Assembly: GCA_000697335.1 (NCBI GenBank)
Contig: JNEM01009826.1
Location: 1 to 15,951, forward strand
Reading direction: 5' to 3'
DNA from: Conidiobolus incongruus B7586
Taxonomy: Eukaryota > Entomophthoromycota > Entomophthoromycetes > Entomophthorales > Conidiobolaceae
DNA length: 15,951 nt
Of the stretch, positions 1 to 9,558 are shown in pieces (the stretch's first letter is position 1; the number at the start of each line of letters is the position of its first letter). The notes under the pieces are model-generated. The model saw only the letters and a list, made by a program, of their open reading frames with translations. It made no database searches and was not told where the DNA came from. The position numbers and the translations under genes were made by a program.

Positions 1-15
1 ATCTTGAATTTGAAA

Positions 16-17
16 TA
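16..17. repeat. Left TA target-site duplication of the mariner
   Basis: TA directly outside the left terminal inverted repeat, matched by TA at 1291-1292 outside the right one. Mariner elements insert at and duplicate TA. In DNA this AT-rich a TA alone means little; its position at both ends of matching inverted repeats gives it weight. Confidence 0.75.
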
Positions 18-38
18 ATGGGAAATTTTTTAATTTCT
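18..38 (+). repeat. Left terminal inverted repeat of the mariner
   Basis: It begins ATGGGAAATTTTTTAATTTC. The reverse complement of the right end begins ATGGGAATTTTTTGTAATTC. They agree over about 20 bases with a one-base offset in the A/T run and a few differences. The transposase N-terminal helix-turn-helix domains would bind here. Confidence 0.8.
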
Positions 39-103
39 GATTTTTCAAACATATTATTAGTTTGAAATGAATAAATATATATAAAGTAAATAGGAAATCT
101 AAA

Positions 104-126
104 ATATATATATATATATATATATA
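104..126. repeat. (AT)n microsatellite inside the mariner leader
   Basis: About eleven AT dinucleotides in a row, between the left inverted repeat and the transposase start. It is probably replication slippage in AT-rich DNA after insertion, or part of the element's leader. Confidence 0.9.
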
Positions 127-180
127 ATAATTTTTTTGATTAAAAAATTAATTTTTTAAAATTGGTTGTTTAATTTAATT

Positions 181-1215
181 ATGCTTAAATTAAATAATGA
201 TCATTAAAAGTTTTTTATTTGAATATCAGTAAAACTTAACTATAAAACCTTTAAAATTATTAAAAATTTACAAATAGCTTTTGGTAATGAAGCATTATTT
301 AAATCAACAATTAATTGCTAGGTAAATCATTTTAAAGCTGGGAAAGAAATTATCTAAAACTTATCAAAATTTAAAAAACTAACTTTAATTGTTATTTTTT
401 TAATTGTTAATAGAGTGAAAAAATATATTCAAAAGCACCTTTTTATTTCAGCTAGAGAATTATCTAAGCACTTTAATATTAGTTTTACAAGTATTTTATA
501 TATATTAAAGTTTAAACTCAAATTAATAAATAAAAATATAAAATAGATAACTTATAATTTAACTAAAGCTTAGAAAAAAGCTAGAGTAATTATTGCTAAA
601 CAAAACTTACTAAAATATTACTAGAAGCCTAAACTTTTACAGTGAATAATTACAATTAATGAATCTTAAATCCCTATGTATAATCCTTTACTAAAACACA
701 AATCAAAATGCTAAATTAAGCTAAATCAACCCCCTCTACAAATCCCTTTAAATAAATATTTTGTTAATAAACAAATGTTAATTATTATAATAGATTATTA
801 TGTTATATGCTACTCTTATTTAATTCCTGAAGGAAAATCAATTAATAGTAAACTTTATATTGTTTTTTTAAATAAATGTATTTCTAATTAATATTCTCAA
901 TATAATTTGAAAAGACCTATTATTTTGCATAATAATTGCAAAATACATAAATCTAAAGTTGTAAAAAACTTTCTAATTAAAAATAACTGGAAAAAACTAC
1001 CACATCTAGTATACTCCCTAGATTATAATCCATGTGATTATAATTGCTTTAGATAATTAAAAAACTAGCTTAGAAGAAAGAAAATTTTTGCAAGAAAATT
1101 TAATTAGTTTGTGAAACATCAAATTTCAGTCTTTAATAAAAAGAACTGTTTTTTAGATATTAGATCTTTGCTAAAAGTATAGCAAAAAGTTACTAATAAT
1201 AAAGGGAACTATTAA
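181..1215 (+). pseudogene. Decayed mariner transposase (344 codons)
   Basis: Cut-and-paste transposase, readable in one frame from ATG 181 to TAA 1213-1215 without indels. N-terminal part: the remnant of the family RWFxxFKxG motif reads C-stop-V-N-H-F-K-A-G near 316-342, followed by a helix-turn-helix block (SARELSKHFNIS, about 448-483). The linker region reads NLTKA-stop-KKARV (family LTEAQKKARV). Catalytic region: TINES in place of TGDES near 655, LHNNCKIH in place of LHDNxxPH near 930, and YSLDYNPCDYN near 1014-1046, whose final Asp is the retained third catalytic residue. The C-terminus ends QKVTNNKGNY, as mariners do. Besides TAA/TAG codons, TGA occurs at 220-222 and 643-645. First and second catalytic Asp are both Asn (GAT to AAT). 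No activity is possible. Confidence 0.88.
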
Positions 1216-1269
1216 ATTTATAATATATATTTATTTTTATATATTATATATTAAAATATTTATTTATTT

Positions 1270-1290
1270 TGAATTACAAAAAATTCCCAT
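1270..1290 (-). repeat. Right terminal inverted repeat of the mariner
   Basis: Imperfect inverted copy of the left end; it ends TTCCCAT just before the TA at 1291-1292. Confidence 0.8.
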
Positions 1291-1292
1291 TA
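1291..1292. repeat. Right TA target-site duplication of the mariner
   Basis: TA directly outside the right terminal inverted repeat, the partner of the TA at 16-17. Confidence 0.75.
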
Positions 1293-3960
1293 TTAAAAAT
1301 ACAGAGTAATATTAACAAATATAGACTTAAATCTTTAAAAATAATAGTGAAATATTGATAAAAAAGAAAAACCTTGATAATTAATATCATCAATGGTATT
1401 TATAATATTAAATAAGCTTTAGACTGGATTTCAAATATAAATTACTTAATTAAGACTTTTTATTAATATTGAATTATATAGGAAATTTGAAATTTAGATA
1501 TTTGATTAATATGATATCAAATCAAAATATTTCTTACCCTTGTTTTTTAATTTTGATATATTGTTCAGTATATTGATAATATTATAAATATATTTTTGTT
1601 AAGTTAAAATAAAAAATACTGACTTTTGAAATATATAAATTTAAAATTATCTAAGATTATTCAATATATGATATATATTTTATAATATACTCCTTGATCC
1701 TAAAATATTATATTTCTTAAACTAAACTTAATTATTAAATTAATTTGAAATATTTTATTCTTATATATAAATAATATATAAGAAATCAAACACCATCATA
1801 TATAGTGTATATATATTCAATATTCTTCAATTATAGATTATTCCAATATTGAATCAAATTAATATATTAATATAAAAATTGACATCATTGGATTAAACCA
1901 AATAAAAGAGTATATAAACGAAAACATATATATTTCAATTGTTCATGCTCATTAAGTTAACATTTGATTATATATTTGACCAAAATTAATATATATATTT
2001 ATATAACTTTTCAATATTTTTTAGGCTGATGTTTAATAATTAGTAACTAAAATAGAATATAAATGAATTAATATATTGGAAATGTAATATGATTAATTGA
2101 ACAAATAACCAAGTTAAAATAATTTGAAATTATTAGATTAATTCTGAACTATACTCGAAATTAGTATTTCCTATTAAATAAATATATGTTAGTAGATTTT
2201 AGAGCTAAATTAAATATAACTCGAGATTAGATTTTAACCAAAAATAATAATTATATTATTGAATATAAAATTAGTTGAGCTTTTGATAAATTATTTAATA
2301 GAACTAATTATTATTTGGGATATTTAATATCATTTATATAAATATTCTACAGAGAATTAATATTTTATTTTAATATTTTTATCAGAAAATTTCATAGTAT
2401 ATAAATATTACCTTATTAGAAAATAAATATAAATTGTATCAAAATAAACTTGATAATGCTATATATTATTTTTATTAAACCTGATCATACCTAAAATATT
2501 ATAATAAGCATAAAATGTATATAATTAAGATTTTTATTATGTTCACTCAAATTTACCTTGATGTTTTAGTTTAATATTAATAATTATTAATTTTTCACAC
2601 GAAATTGATACATATGGATTTAATCATATTTAGTATAAAAATCAATTATATTGAGCATATTTAATCCTTTCAATAAATTAAAAGCCGAAACGAGTGTAAT
2701 AATAAAATGAATGATAAAGCATTTCTATTGTTCAATTTTGGAGTATAATTATTATTATTATCAACCTTAAAAATATCAGAGCTCATTTTTGTATGGAAAT
2801 CAACAGAAAAATCGAGGTATATAGTACAATTCAAAATTAAGCAAAATATCCTGTCAAAATCTGCTCCTATTTAATATATTTTAAAAAAAGTTATCTAATT
2901 AATTTTTCAATTTTACCTTGTTAGAATCAACGAATGTTTAAATTACATACAAATAGTTGTAAAATACACTTTACATTTTTATCATATTTTGATTTATGAA
3001 ATTAGCATTCCAACAGCAAACATATTTGCTTAATAAGAATCAAAATAACATTTAAAAGATTTTGCGTGATATTTTTAATATTAAAATGGTATATATTCCA
3101 AATAGTTTCTGAAACAAAAAACAACATTATATGTTATTCACATTAATAGAATTTGATTCCAAACAAATATATCGCTATTTGTAATCCATTGTATTTTATT
3201 ATTTAAAATATGAAAGTGGGTGCAAATTAAATAATTTATTCAATTTACCTGATTAAACATATTTGTAATATATATTTAATGATATATTTTATTTTTTATT
3301 AAAACGCAATTATAAAAATTCATTTCAACTCATGATTGATTTCAATATTTTCAATGATTAAAAGAATAAATAACATCTCTTTAACCCTTATATAAATATG
3401 AAAATAAACTATATTTCCAAGTTCTATATCAATCAATCAAATATATACATTAATTCAATCATTTTGATTTTATAATGTATAACGAATAAAATCAATAATA
3501 ATTACCTATATAAACATTCTCTGATGATTTTATTATTCAATGGAAAATAATGAATAAAGTAGATTTATAGAATTTATTTTTGATTCAGTTTGATATAAGT
3601 TTACAGGATTATAATAAAGTATGCAAAATCCTAACTCAAAATTAGACATTAATATCTATAAATTTTTGTTTGGGATGTTGATCCAGAATCAAATTAAATA
3701 ATATCTGTTTTCAAAAATTTCATTCTAAAGCAGATAATTATATGAATTCAATATTTTGAGAAAGATAGAGTGATATTATTTTTTCCATTCACTAGATTGA
3801 GATATATAGATTTTCATTTTTAAATGATTTCTATGAAATTTATGTTATTTAAAGAAAGAAGGTAAAAAAAGCATAATTATACTAGAATTTCAGCATTTAG
3901 ACAATTGAACACTATGCATCAAGTGAAAAATACTGAAAGTTTAAAAATGACAGTATTATG
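1293..3960. other. AT-rich region without recognisable genes
   Basis: About 2.7 kb with dense stops in all frames and no RNA gene, long repeat or coding block that I can recognise. The base pattern is rich in TTGA/TCAA-type words and keeps many TpG and CpA steps, unlike the mariner beside it. It may hold very old repeat remains beyond recognition by eye. Confidence 0.6.
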
Positions 3961-3963
3961 AAA

Positions 3964-4017
3964 TTATTTGAATTTACACCTTTCAAATATCTCGACACCA
4001 GATGTATCCACTTTACA
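3964..4017 (-). other. Coding-like continuation after the stop of the secreted gene
   Basis: In the same frame as the main secreted-protein ORF, directly after its TAA, 17 more codons read CKVDTSGVEIFERCKFK before the next TAA. The composition is like the gene and unlike the AT-rich flank, and it adds two Cys to the four upstream. The TAA would be one C-to-T transition away from CAA, so the present stop may be recent. The alternative is a chance open stretch in the 3' UTR. Confidence 0.35.
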
Positions 4018-4622
4018 TTAAGTTTGAAAATCATCTTGTTTGATAATACCATTCAAATTTTGAGGATATACACCAAAAGTAGCAGTAGGATAACCAGTTT
4101 CACTTCCTTTGAGCCATTCGTCGTCTTTGTCAACCTTAATAGCCCAAGGCCCAATGCAACCATGGCCATCACAATTACCACGACCGGTAAGGATAACTAT
4201 TTGATTGTCTTTTGTCAAACCTAAAGCACTTGCATAATATCTACTACTCCTCTGTACTTGAATACCAGGTTCCTCAAAAATTACTCTCATATTATGGAAT
4301 GTTTTAGTTTGGCCTTTAAAGTTGAAGTAAGTAATTCTACAGCCCAAAGATGTCTCGGTTGTATTATTTTCAGTGGCGAAAGTCCAAGCGTCAGCTTCGT
4401 CATTAGTAAGATACAACCATTCTCTAGGGCCTCCGCTCTCTTGTTTAAACGAGACCCACTTTCCGGTGGACTTTTCTCTCAAAACAAACGGGGTGTGGTC
4501 TTGATAGATCCAGTTGCCACAGGCATCTTTCATACTTTGGATAATTTTATAGTCGGCCCTTCCCAATCGGATTGAGCAGAGACCAAAAAGACGAGCATCA
4601 AAGCTAATGTTTCAACAAACAT
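4018..4622 (-). CDS. Small secreted protein of unknown family (two frames)
   Basis: On the minus strand, ATG at 4620-4622 opens a textbook signal peptide: MFVETLALMLVFLVSAQSD, with a hydrophobic core and a likely cut after SA. This frame reads about 30 codons and meets TGA near 4531. A second frame, offset by one base, is open from about 4566 to TAA at 4018-4020 (182 codons) and gives a soluble-looking, Trp- and Gly-rich protein with four Cys (DAC, LGC, NCDGHGC). The two frames overlap at about 4531-4566. Either a short intron joins them (GTATGA donor at about 4534; one possible acceptor about 65 nt further restores phase), or a one-base change split the gene. The codon use is plain standard code, with ten Gln all CAA/CAG and all Trp TGG, and it is much less AT-rich than its flanks. 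No family recognised; secretion is the only supported role. Standing alone between dead transposons, it resembles effector-type genes of pathogen AT-rich isochores, which is inference. Confidence 0.7.
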
Positions 4623-4688
4623 TTTATAACTATTGAATGCATTATAGATTTGAATTGATTTGAATTGTCTTATATTAAATTATTCTTA

Positions 4689-4696
4689 TTTATATA
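4689..4696 (-). promoter_or_regulatory. Possible TATA box of the secreted-protein gene
   Basis: TATATAAA on the minus strand, about 70 bases upstream of the ATG at 4620-4622. The spacing fits a core promoter, but such words are common by chance here. The leader between contains a short repeated TTGAATTGATTTGAATTG-like word on the plus strand. Confidence 0.25.
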
Positions 4697-4699
4697 TTA

Positions 4700-7221
4700 C
4701 TTCAAAGACCATAATTTTCCAATTTTGACAAAATTTTGATTTTGATTGTTAATTTTGGCATTATATTAAACTAGAATAATGAATAGTTTGTTTGCATAAC
4801 TATAATTTTTGATGGTAAAATAATGATGTTACACCAAAAATTTAACTTTATAATTCAAACAAATTTTTTTATAAACTATTAAACTATTAATTAATGATAT
4901 GAACACATTTTGAAATTTTTCATGGGTTCCATATTACTTCTTATATAATAGTGATTATAATATTCATAATATCAAACTATGCTATATATATATATATATT
5001 GAATAGAGGTGAATAATTATCAATCAGCCTAAATCAATAAGAAATTGTGATAAGAATGTGGGTTGAATTATTATAATATTTATACCTTCAGTTAATAAAT
5101 TTTTTATTTGATTAATTTTATGCCAAAGCCAATTCTTTTTGATTTTAGAAGATATCCATATCATTAAATAGAGCTTTATATTAATCTTTATATTTCACAG
5201 ATACTTGAAAGTAATATGTTAGTCATTACCATAAAAAATTTGATACTTTTTTATTGATCAAGCAATCCAATAACTAATTAATTGATAAATGAATAATTTA
5301 TGTAAAAATCACTTTAATAATGATGCAGTTGACATTATAGAACAATATTTGAAAATTATTCTTTCAAAACACAAATTGAATATTGAAATACTATTGAATG
5401 AATTATGGCACTTTGGGAAGATCTAAACCTGGAGCATACATTAGTCAAGCATAAATTATGGTTAAATTGATTCTAACCAAATGAGTTATATGAGTCTAGT
5501 TGATCACTTTTGATCCATCAAATCGGAATGTGGTTGTATTTTTATTCAATTGATCAATAATATTATTCACAATATAATATACATAAAATGAATAAGATAT
5601 TTAAAATAAAATAATCAACATAATAGTAAATTGAATAACAACATACATTTATAGCTATTTCCTCATTTATATAAAATAAAATCATTTTGCTTAAATGAGA
5701 GATGAAGTATTCAATGCTACCATGTGCCATAATACATCAATATATATTTTATTTTACAAGATACAAAACTATTTCAATCTAAAATCTACATTGTAATATA
5801 AAAATTGTTTAAAAATGGATTTCTGATTCCTGTTTATAGGCTATTTTAATAAACAAAATCAAAAAATTAAAACATTTTATGTATATTTATTTTCTGTTTT
5901 GTGTTCGAAATAAATTCAAATGATCTCGATCATATATTAATTCTAGTGAGGCTTTGGAATTTGTCCAATGTATGATTATTTGGTTTACAAAATTAGTTGA
6001 ACTTGTACATGAATATGATAATTCAAACTATCAATTCTAAATATTAATATCAACTCTTGAAAAATTATTAACATATTTTCCACTGGATGATATCAGACAA
6101 AATTTATTAGATTCATTTATAAACTATATTTTGAAATTTATTTATATATTGAGTTAAAAGGACTGAATAATTCAAAAAAAAAACTAATTTAACTCTTGTA
6201 ACACCTCAAATACGATTATGGTTATGATCTGAAAAAAACACTACAATACTTACTTTGATAGGAGGATTTTAATCAAATTATATAATAATTTATAATAAAT
6301 CCGAAATATATAAGAATGTAGAATTTGTAAAATTTCATGGGAATCAAAATTATAATTTGTTTTTCTCTTCATCAAATTTTATTGATTACATTTTTATTTC
6401 AATAACCAATATTGATATAGTTATTTATTTAGCTAACATTGTCATATTATCCTTGATAATAAGGAATTTAATAAATATAATCTTAAGCCATAATATATTT
6501 TAATGATCAGTTGGACTTTGTAAAATATAAATTTTGTATAACATATTGTATTTTAAAATCAAATGCATTACTATAAGAATTTTTACGCCATATGTGATAC
6601 AATTTCAACCAGCTTGTAATTTATTCAAGTGTATAGTTGATTTATATCGATATTCATAATAAATTAATGCATGGAGCTTTATATTTCCTAGTTATTGTTG
6701 AAACAATTAATCTTTAGATTAGTGTAAATTCTCTAAATTTAGAATCCATTATCCAATTGGTAATAATATCTATCAAATCATGATAATTGCAAATTGTCAA
6801 CATTTGAATGGACTTGAGAAGTTGCAGTATCTTAATATTATATTGATCCAAAATTTATATTATTGGAATATTAATATTATTTTGAAGAACATGAAGATTA
6901 ATTTTGCTGCATAAATAACCTAAATTATCTAACATTTACTATATATATTAAATAAATTAAACTTTTCAATATATTTAATTTTATTAAATTTTTGAAAGTA
7001 TCAATACTTGAAGAATTTATTTTTCAAATTGAATATAAATTTTATAAAATGTGAAATTGAGTTAGAATAAATTTTGCATTATTAATATACAAGTATAGAG
7101 GTAAAATTACTGATATAGTGCAGAGAAAGACTTAATATAAAAGCAGTGTGGCATAGAATGTGGTAATATAACATGGAAAAGTAAACAAAGTTTAATTAAG
7201 CTTCAAACTAAGATGAGCCAC
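4700..7221. other. AT-rich region without recognisable genes
   Basis: About 2.5 kb with no credible ORF, RNA gene or long repeat seen. A (TA)n run lies at about 4983-4999. The stretch 5400-5540 is slightly less AT-rich but shows no coherent frame. TpG and CpA steps remain common, as in 1293-3960. Confidence 0.6.
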
Positions 7222-7475
7222 TGATATATTAGGATTTATATTAGGTAGTGCCAATATAATATAATATTGACAGAATGTAGTCTCAATCTTAGAAGTAGTA
7301 GAAAAGATCAGAAATCATAAGAATTGAGAGGAAAAGAGGAACATAATTTATTAGATGATTCAATGCTATTTATACAATTAATTTAGCTATAAAAGTATAA
7401 ATTAATCATATAATTTATAGTTAATTGAATTATATAGAAGTATATATAAGAATTTAGAGAACTAGTCTCTTAACA
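7222..7475 (+). mobile_element. Possible solo LTR (fossil, family uncertain)
   Basis: A 254-bp stretch starts TGATA and ends TAACA, the TG...CA ends usual for LTRs. It is purine-rich in the middle and has promoter-like words in its second half (TATTTATAC near 7368, GCTATAAAAG near 7385). The composition recalls short Copia-type LTRs of fungi. No second copy and no matching 5-bp flanking duplication are visible, so the limits and the call are tentative. If real, it is an old, coding-free relic. Confidence 0.25.
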
Positions 7476-8140
7476 TAATAGATTAATATTAATGGATTTA
7501 TTAAATGAGTTGGCATATCCATATGAAACTTATTTATTACTTTTCATTTGAAATTTGATTTAATGCTATATTAATTATTTTTTCTTTATATTTCGGCCAA
7601 TTTTTTATAATTTCGAACAAATTAGAACATAATATTATGATAATTTTAACTATAATATATTGAAATTTCAACTAGTTAAACTTTATATCATCAAAAAATT
7701 TAAATATATTTCAATATTAATACTTCAATTAATTTCAATTTTATAATTATTTCTAGTTGATCTATTTTGTTTCTGTTATAGTTTTTATTTTGAGAATATT
7801 TATTAAATATATTTTTGAGATTATTAATGATTGTGTTGAATACAATTAGTTACTCTAGACAATATTATTTTAAAATTATGTTTTTGATAATTTTCAATCA
7901 TATTAGAGACCCTAATTGAAGTTAATACGTTTGAAACAAAAAAGCCAATCAAACCTTTAGATTCCTGCTTGTTAAGCCATTATTCACTAAGTTCAAGGTA
8001 TTTTTTAATTTATTAACTTGTTCAAAAATAATTGATATTAACATTAATTCATAATTCAAAATAATAGGAATTAAGAGTATGTGTATCATAATAAAAAAAT
8101 AAATAGCCAGCCGATTTATTTTAAATGACAAAGTCATTGA
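7476..8140. other. AT-rich region without recognisable genes
   Basis: No supported gene. A 62-codon minus-strand ORF at 7949-8137 has the Ile/Leu/Asn composition expected from translating AT-rich DNA and no recognisable motif. Confidence 0.55.
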
Positions 8141-8730
8141 ACATTTTGGTTTATCCTATATCACCACACGAATATATTGATATGCCCATATTTTACTGAT
8201 AAATCAAGAAGATATATTTTTAAATGGTTATTTTGTAAAAACTACCTATGTTTGTCAATATTAAAGTCCGAAAAACTGATTTTACGCCCATCAGAAAAGG
8301 TAATATTATTCTCATAATTCATAGTCTATTATAGGTATATTAAAACTTATACAATAGGTCTGATGAAAAGGAACCTTGCAATAAGGATCAAATAAATTTG
8401 ATAAAACGGGCTAAGGATGGCTAACGAGATACTTTAAAGAAGTTTTATTAAAATATCAAAGTATAGGGCTTGGCCTGGATCGAGGTGATCCCGGAGTTAA
8501 TATATGCTCAGTAGTTAATTTATAGTGCTACCAGTCTTTGGCCAATGTGTTGAAACACAGTTTATAGATGTTATCCAGAATTTGGCATTGTACAAGGATA
8601 GTGTAATGTACTTGTGTGTGGATTTAGTTAAGAATAAAGATGAATGATTAAAATTGAATGGCGAGTGGACCTCCCGATCCGAGAAATTATTCTAATTACC
8701 AATATTTGCCAAATAGATATTTAACTTTTT
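8141..8730 (+). pseudogene. Less AT-rich island with decayed coding sequence, identity unknown
   Basis: This block stands out from its flanks by higher G+C. Plus-strand frame 2 is open for 58 codons from 8141 to 8314. After interruptions it gives the most protein-like stretch near 8520-8640 (FIVLPVFGQCVETQF, then LYKDSVMYLCVDLVKNKDE). It continues as LKLNGEWTSRSEKLF, with stops just where Trp would fit (DE-stop-LK, LF-stop-LP). Other frames also give orderly pieces, for example IGLGLDRGDPGVNI near 8460-8500 and EKEPCNKDQINLIKRAKDG near 8365-8430, so frame changes or an intron are possible. I do not recognise the protein. A decayed single gene fits the pattern better than non-coding DNA. Confidence 0.35.
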
Positions 8731-9302
8731 TCTTTATCTTATTTTATAAAGCTAATTTATGTTGAGTAATAGCTATAATAACACAAGTTATAGTGGATTA
8801 CTTTTAGCATAATTGAGTGTTTTATTTTCTATTAATTCGGGGTTCAAACAATAATAGATCGCTTAAGCTGGCAAACATTTAAGTGGTGATTTTCTTTGAG
8901 GGCAATCACAAAAATGACAAGTAAAAAAGATATCCTTGTATTTAGAAATATTACTTATACAGGCCTTTAATATAATTTCCATTAGCTAAATAAAATTTCT
9001 AATTATTGATCTTATAATAGAATGGATTTTATATAATCTTCACACTCTGATCTGAATAATATAAAAATAATAAATTCAAAAAAATTTATATATTTCATTA
9101 AATAATGTATAAATAACTAAAAATTTGATCAAATAATTAGAATTCTTGGGCATTTAGTTAAAAATCAAATATCAGTAATATTTTTTCAACTTTCATTGAT
9201 GTGATAGAATTTCCTTATAATTGTTTATAACATTGTATATATTGAATTAAATCAATAAAATTTAGTATGATTTGATCTCTGTTATTAAAACTATTATAAT
9301 AC
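8731..9302. other. AT-rich spacer before the LINE
   Basis: No gene, repeat or RNA gene seen. The first 200 bases are slightly less AT-rich, as a fading edge of the preceding island. Confidence 0.5.
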
Positions 9303-9328
9303 TTTTTTATTTTTTATTTTTTATTTTT
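9303..9328. repeat. (TTTTTTA)n tandem repeat at the LINE 5' junction
   Basis: Three T6A units plus T5, ending exactly where the G+C-richer LINE block begins. Read on the minus strand it is A5-T-A6-T-A6-T-A6, the kind of A-rich tail left by target-primed retrotransposition. It may mark the tail of an older minus-strand insert, or just the target into which the LINE went. Confidence 0.8.
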
Positions 9329-9558
9329 CACAATAGAAAGAAGTCCTGTCCCAGATCCACATCCACTCTTGGAATCCCCATAAACCACTACGCGACTCAT
9401 TCCCCTATAAATAGTTAGACAATATAATCTTCTACCAGCGGCGGACTTTGGTGTAGTCAGTCTGTTGATAAGATTTCTCTGGTTCCGCTTCCTCTGCATC
9501 CTGACTCTGCTTAATTAGTACAATAAATCTAGTAGCCATCTAGTACAAGTCCGGATTT
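9329..9558 (+). other. LINE 5' leader (UTR)
   Basis: Some 230 bases with near-balanced composition, in sharp contrast to the 80%-AT-like DNA to the left. It leads into ORF1; the last in-frame stop before ORF1 is TAG 9541-9543. A minus-strand 61-codon ORF here (9314-9499) runs into the T6A repeat and has no recognisable motif, so I read it as chance. Internal promoters are usual in LINE leaders, but no element could be assigned. Confidence 0.5.

Larger units (their letters stand above)
18..1290 (+). mobile_element. Full-length, inactive mariner (DD34D) DNA transposon
   Basis: A 1273-bp element with the size and layout of a classical mariner: terminal inverted repeats, a short 5' leader, one transposase frame and a short 3' tail. 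The outer ends read ATGGGAA inwards on both sides, and each is flanked by TA, the target duplication of the Tc1/mariner superfamily. The transposase frame is 344 codons plus a stop, close to the family's usual 345 residues. The distance from the second to the third catalytic position is 34 residues, which identifies mariner rather than Tc1 or pogo. It is dead: the frame has many in-frame stops and two catalytic Asp are replaced. Absence of indels beside so many transitions suggests mutation by a RIP-like process rather than slow neutral decay. Confidence 0.9.

Noticed and set aside
181-1272. Ciliate nuclear code (TAA/TAG = Gln), suggested by the mariner frame open to TGA 1270
   Set aside because: The secreted gene and LINE ORF1 encode 17 Gln, all as CAA/CAG, and five mariner TAA/TAG codons align with Trp rather than Gln. 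Decay under the standard code explains this better, though I cannot fully exclude the ciliate code.
3958-4575. Plus-strand ORFs of 88 and 105 codons opposite the secreted gene
   Set aside because: They are antisense to the minus-strand gene, which has the signal peptide and sensible composition.
7949-8137. 62-codon minus-strand ORF
   Set aside because: The composition is that of random AT-rich DNA, with no homology-like motif and no promoter or neighbour supporting it.
9445-9495. tRNA-like words (TGGTGTAGTCAG and GGTTCCGCTTCC) in the LINE leader
   Set aside because: The A-box-like and B-box-like words are too close together (about 20 nt), and no cloverleaf stems can be drawn.
9314-9499. 61-codon minus-strand ORF
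   Set aside because: It runs into the T6A simple repeat, has no motif, and lies in the leader opposite the ORF1 direction; most likely chance in a less AT-rich block.
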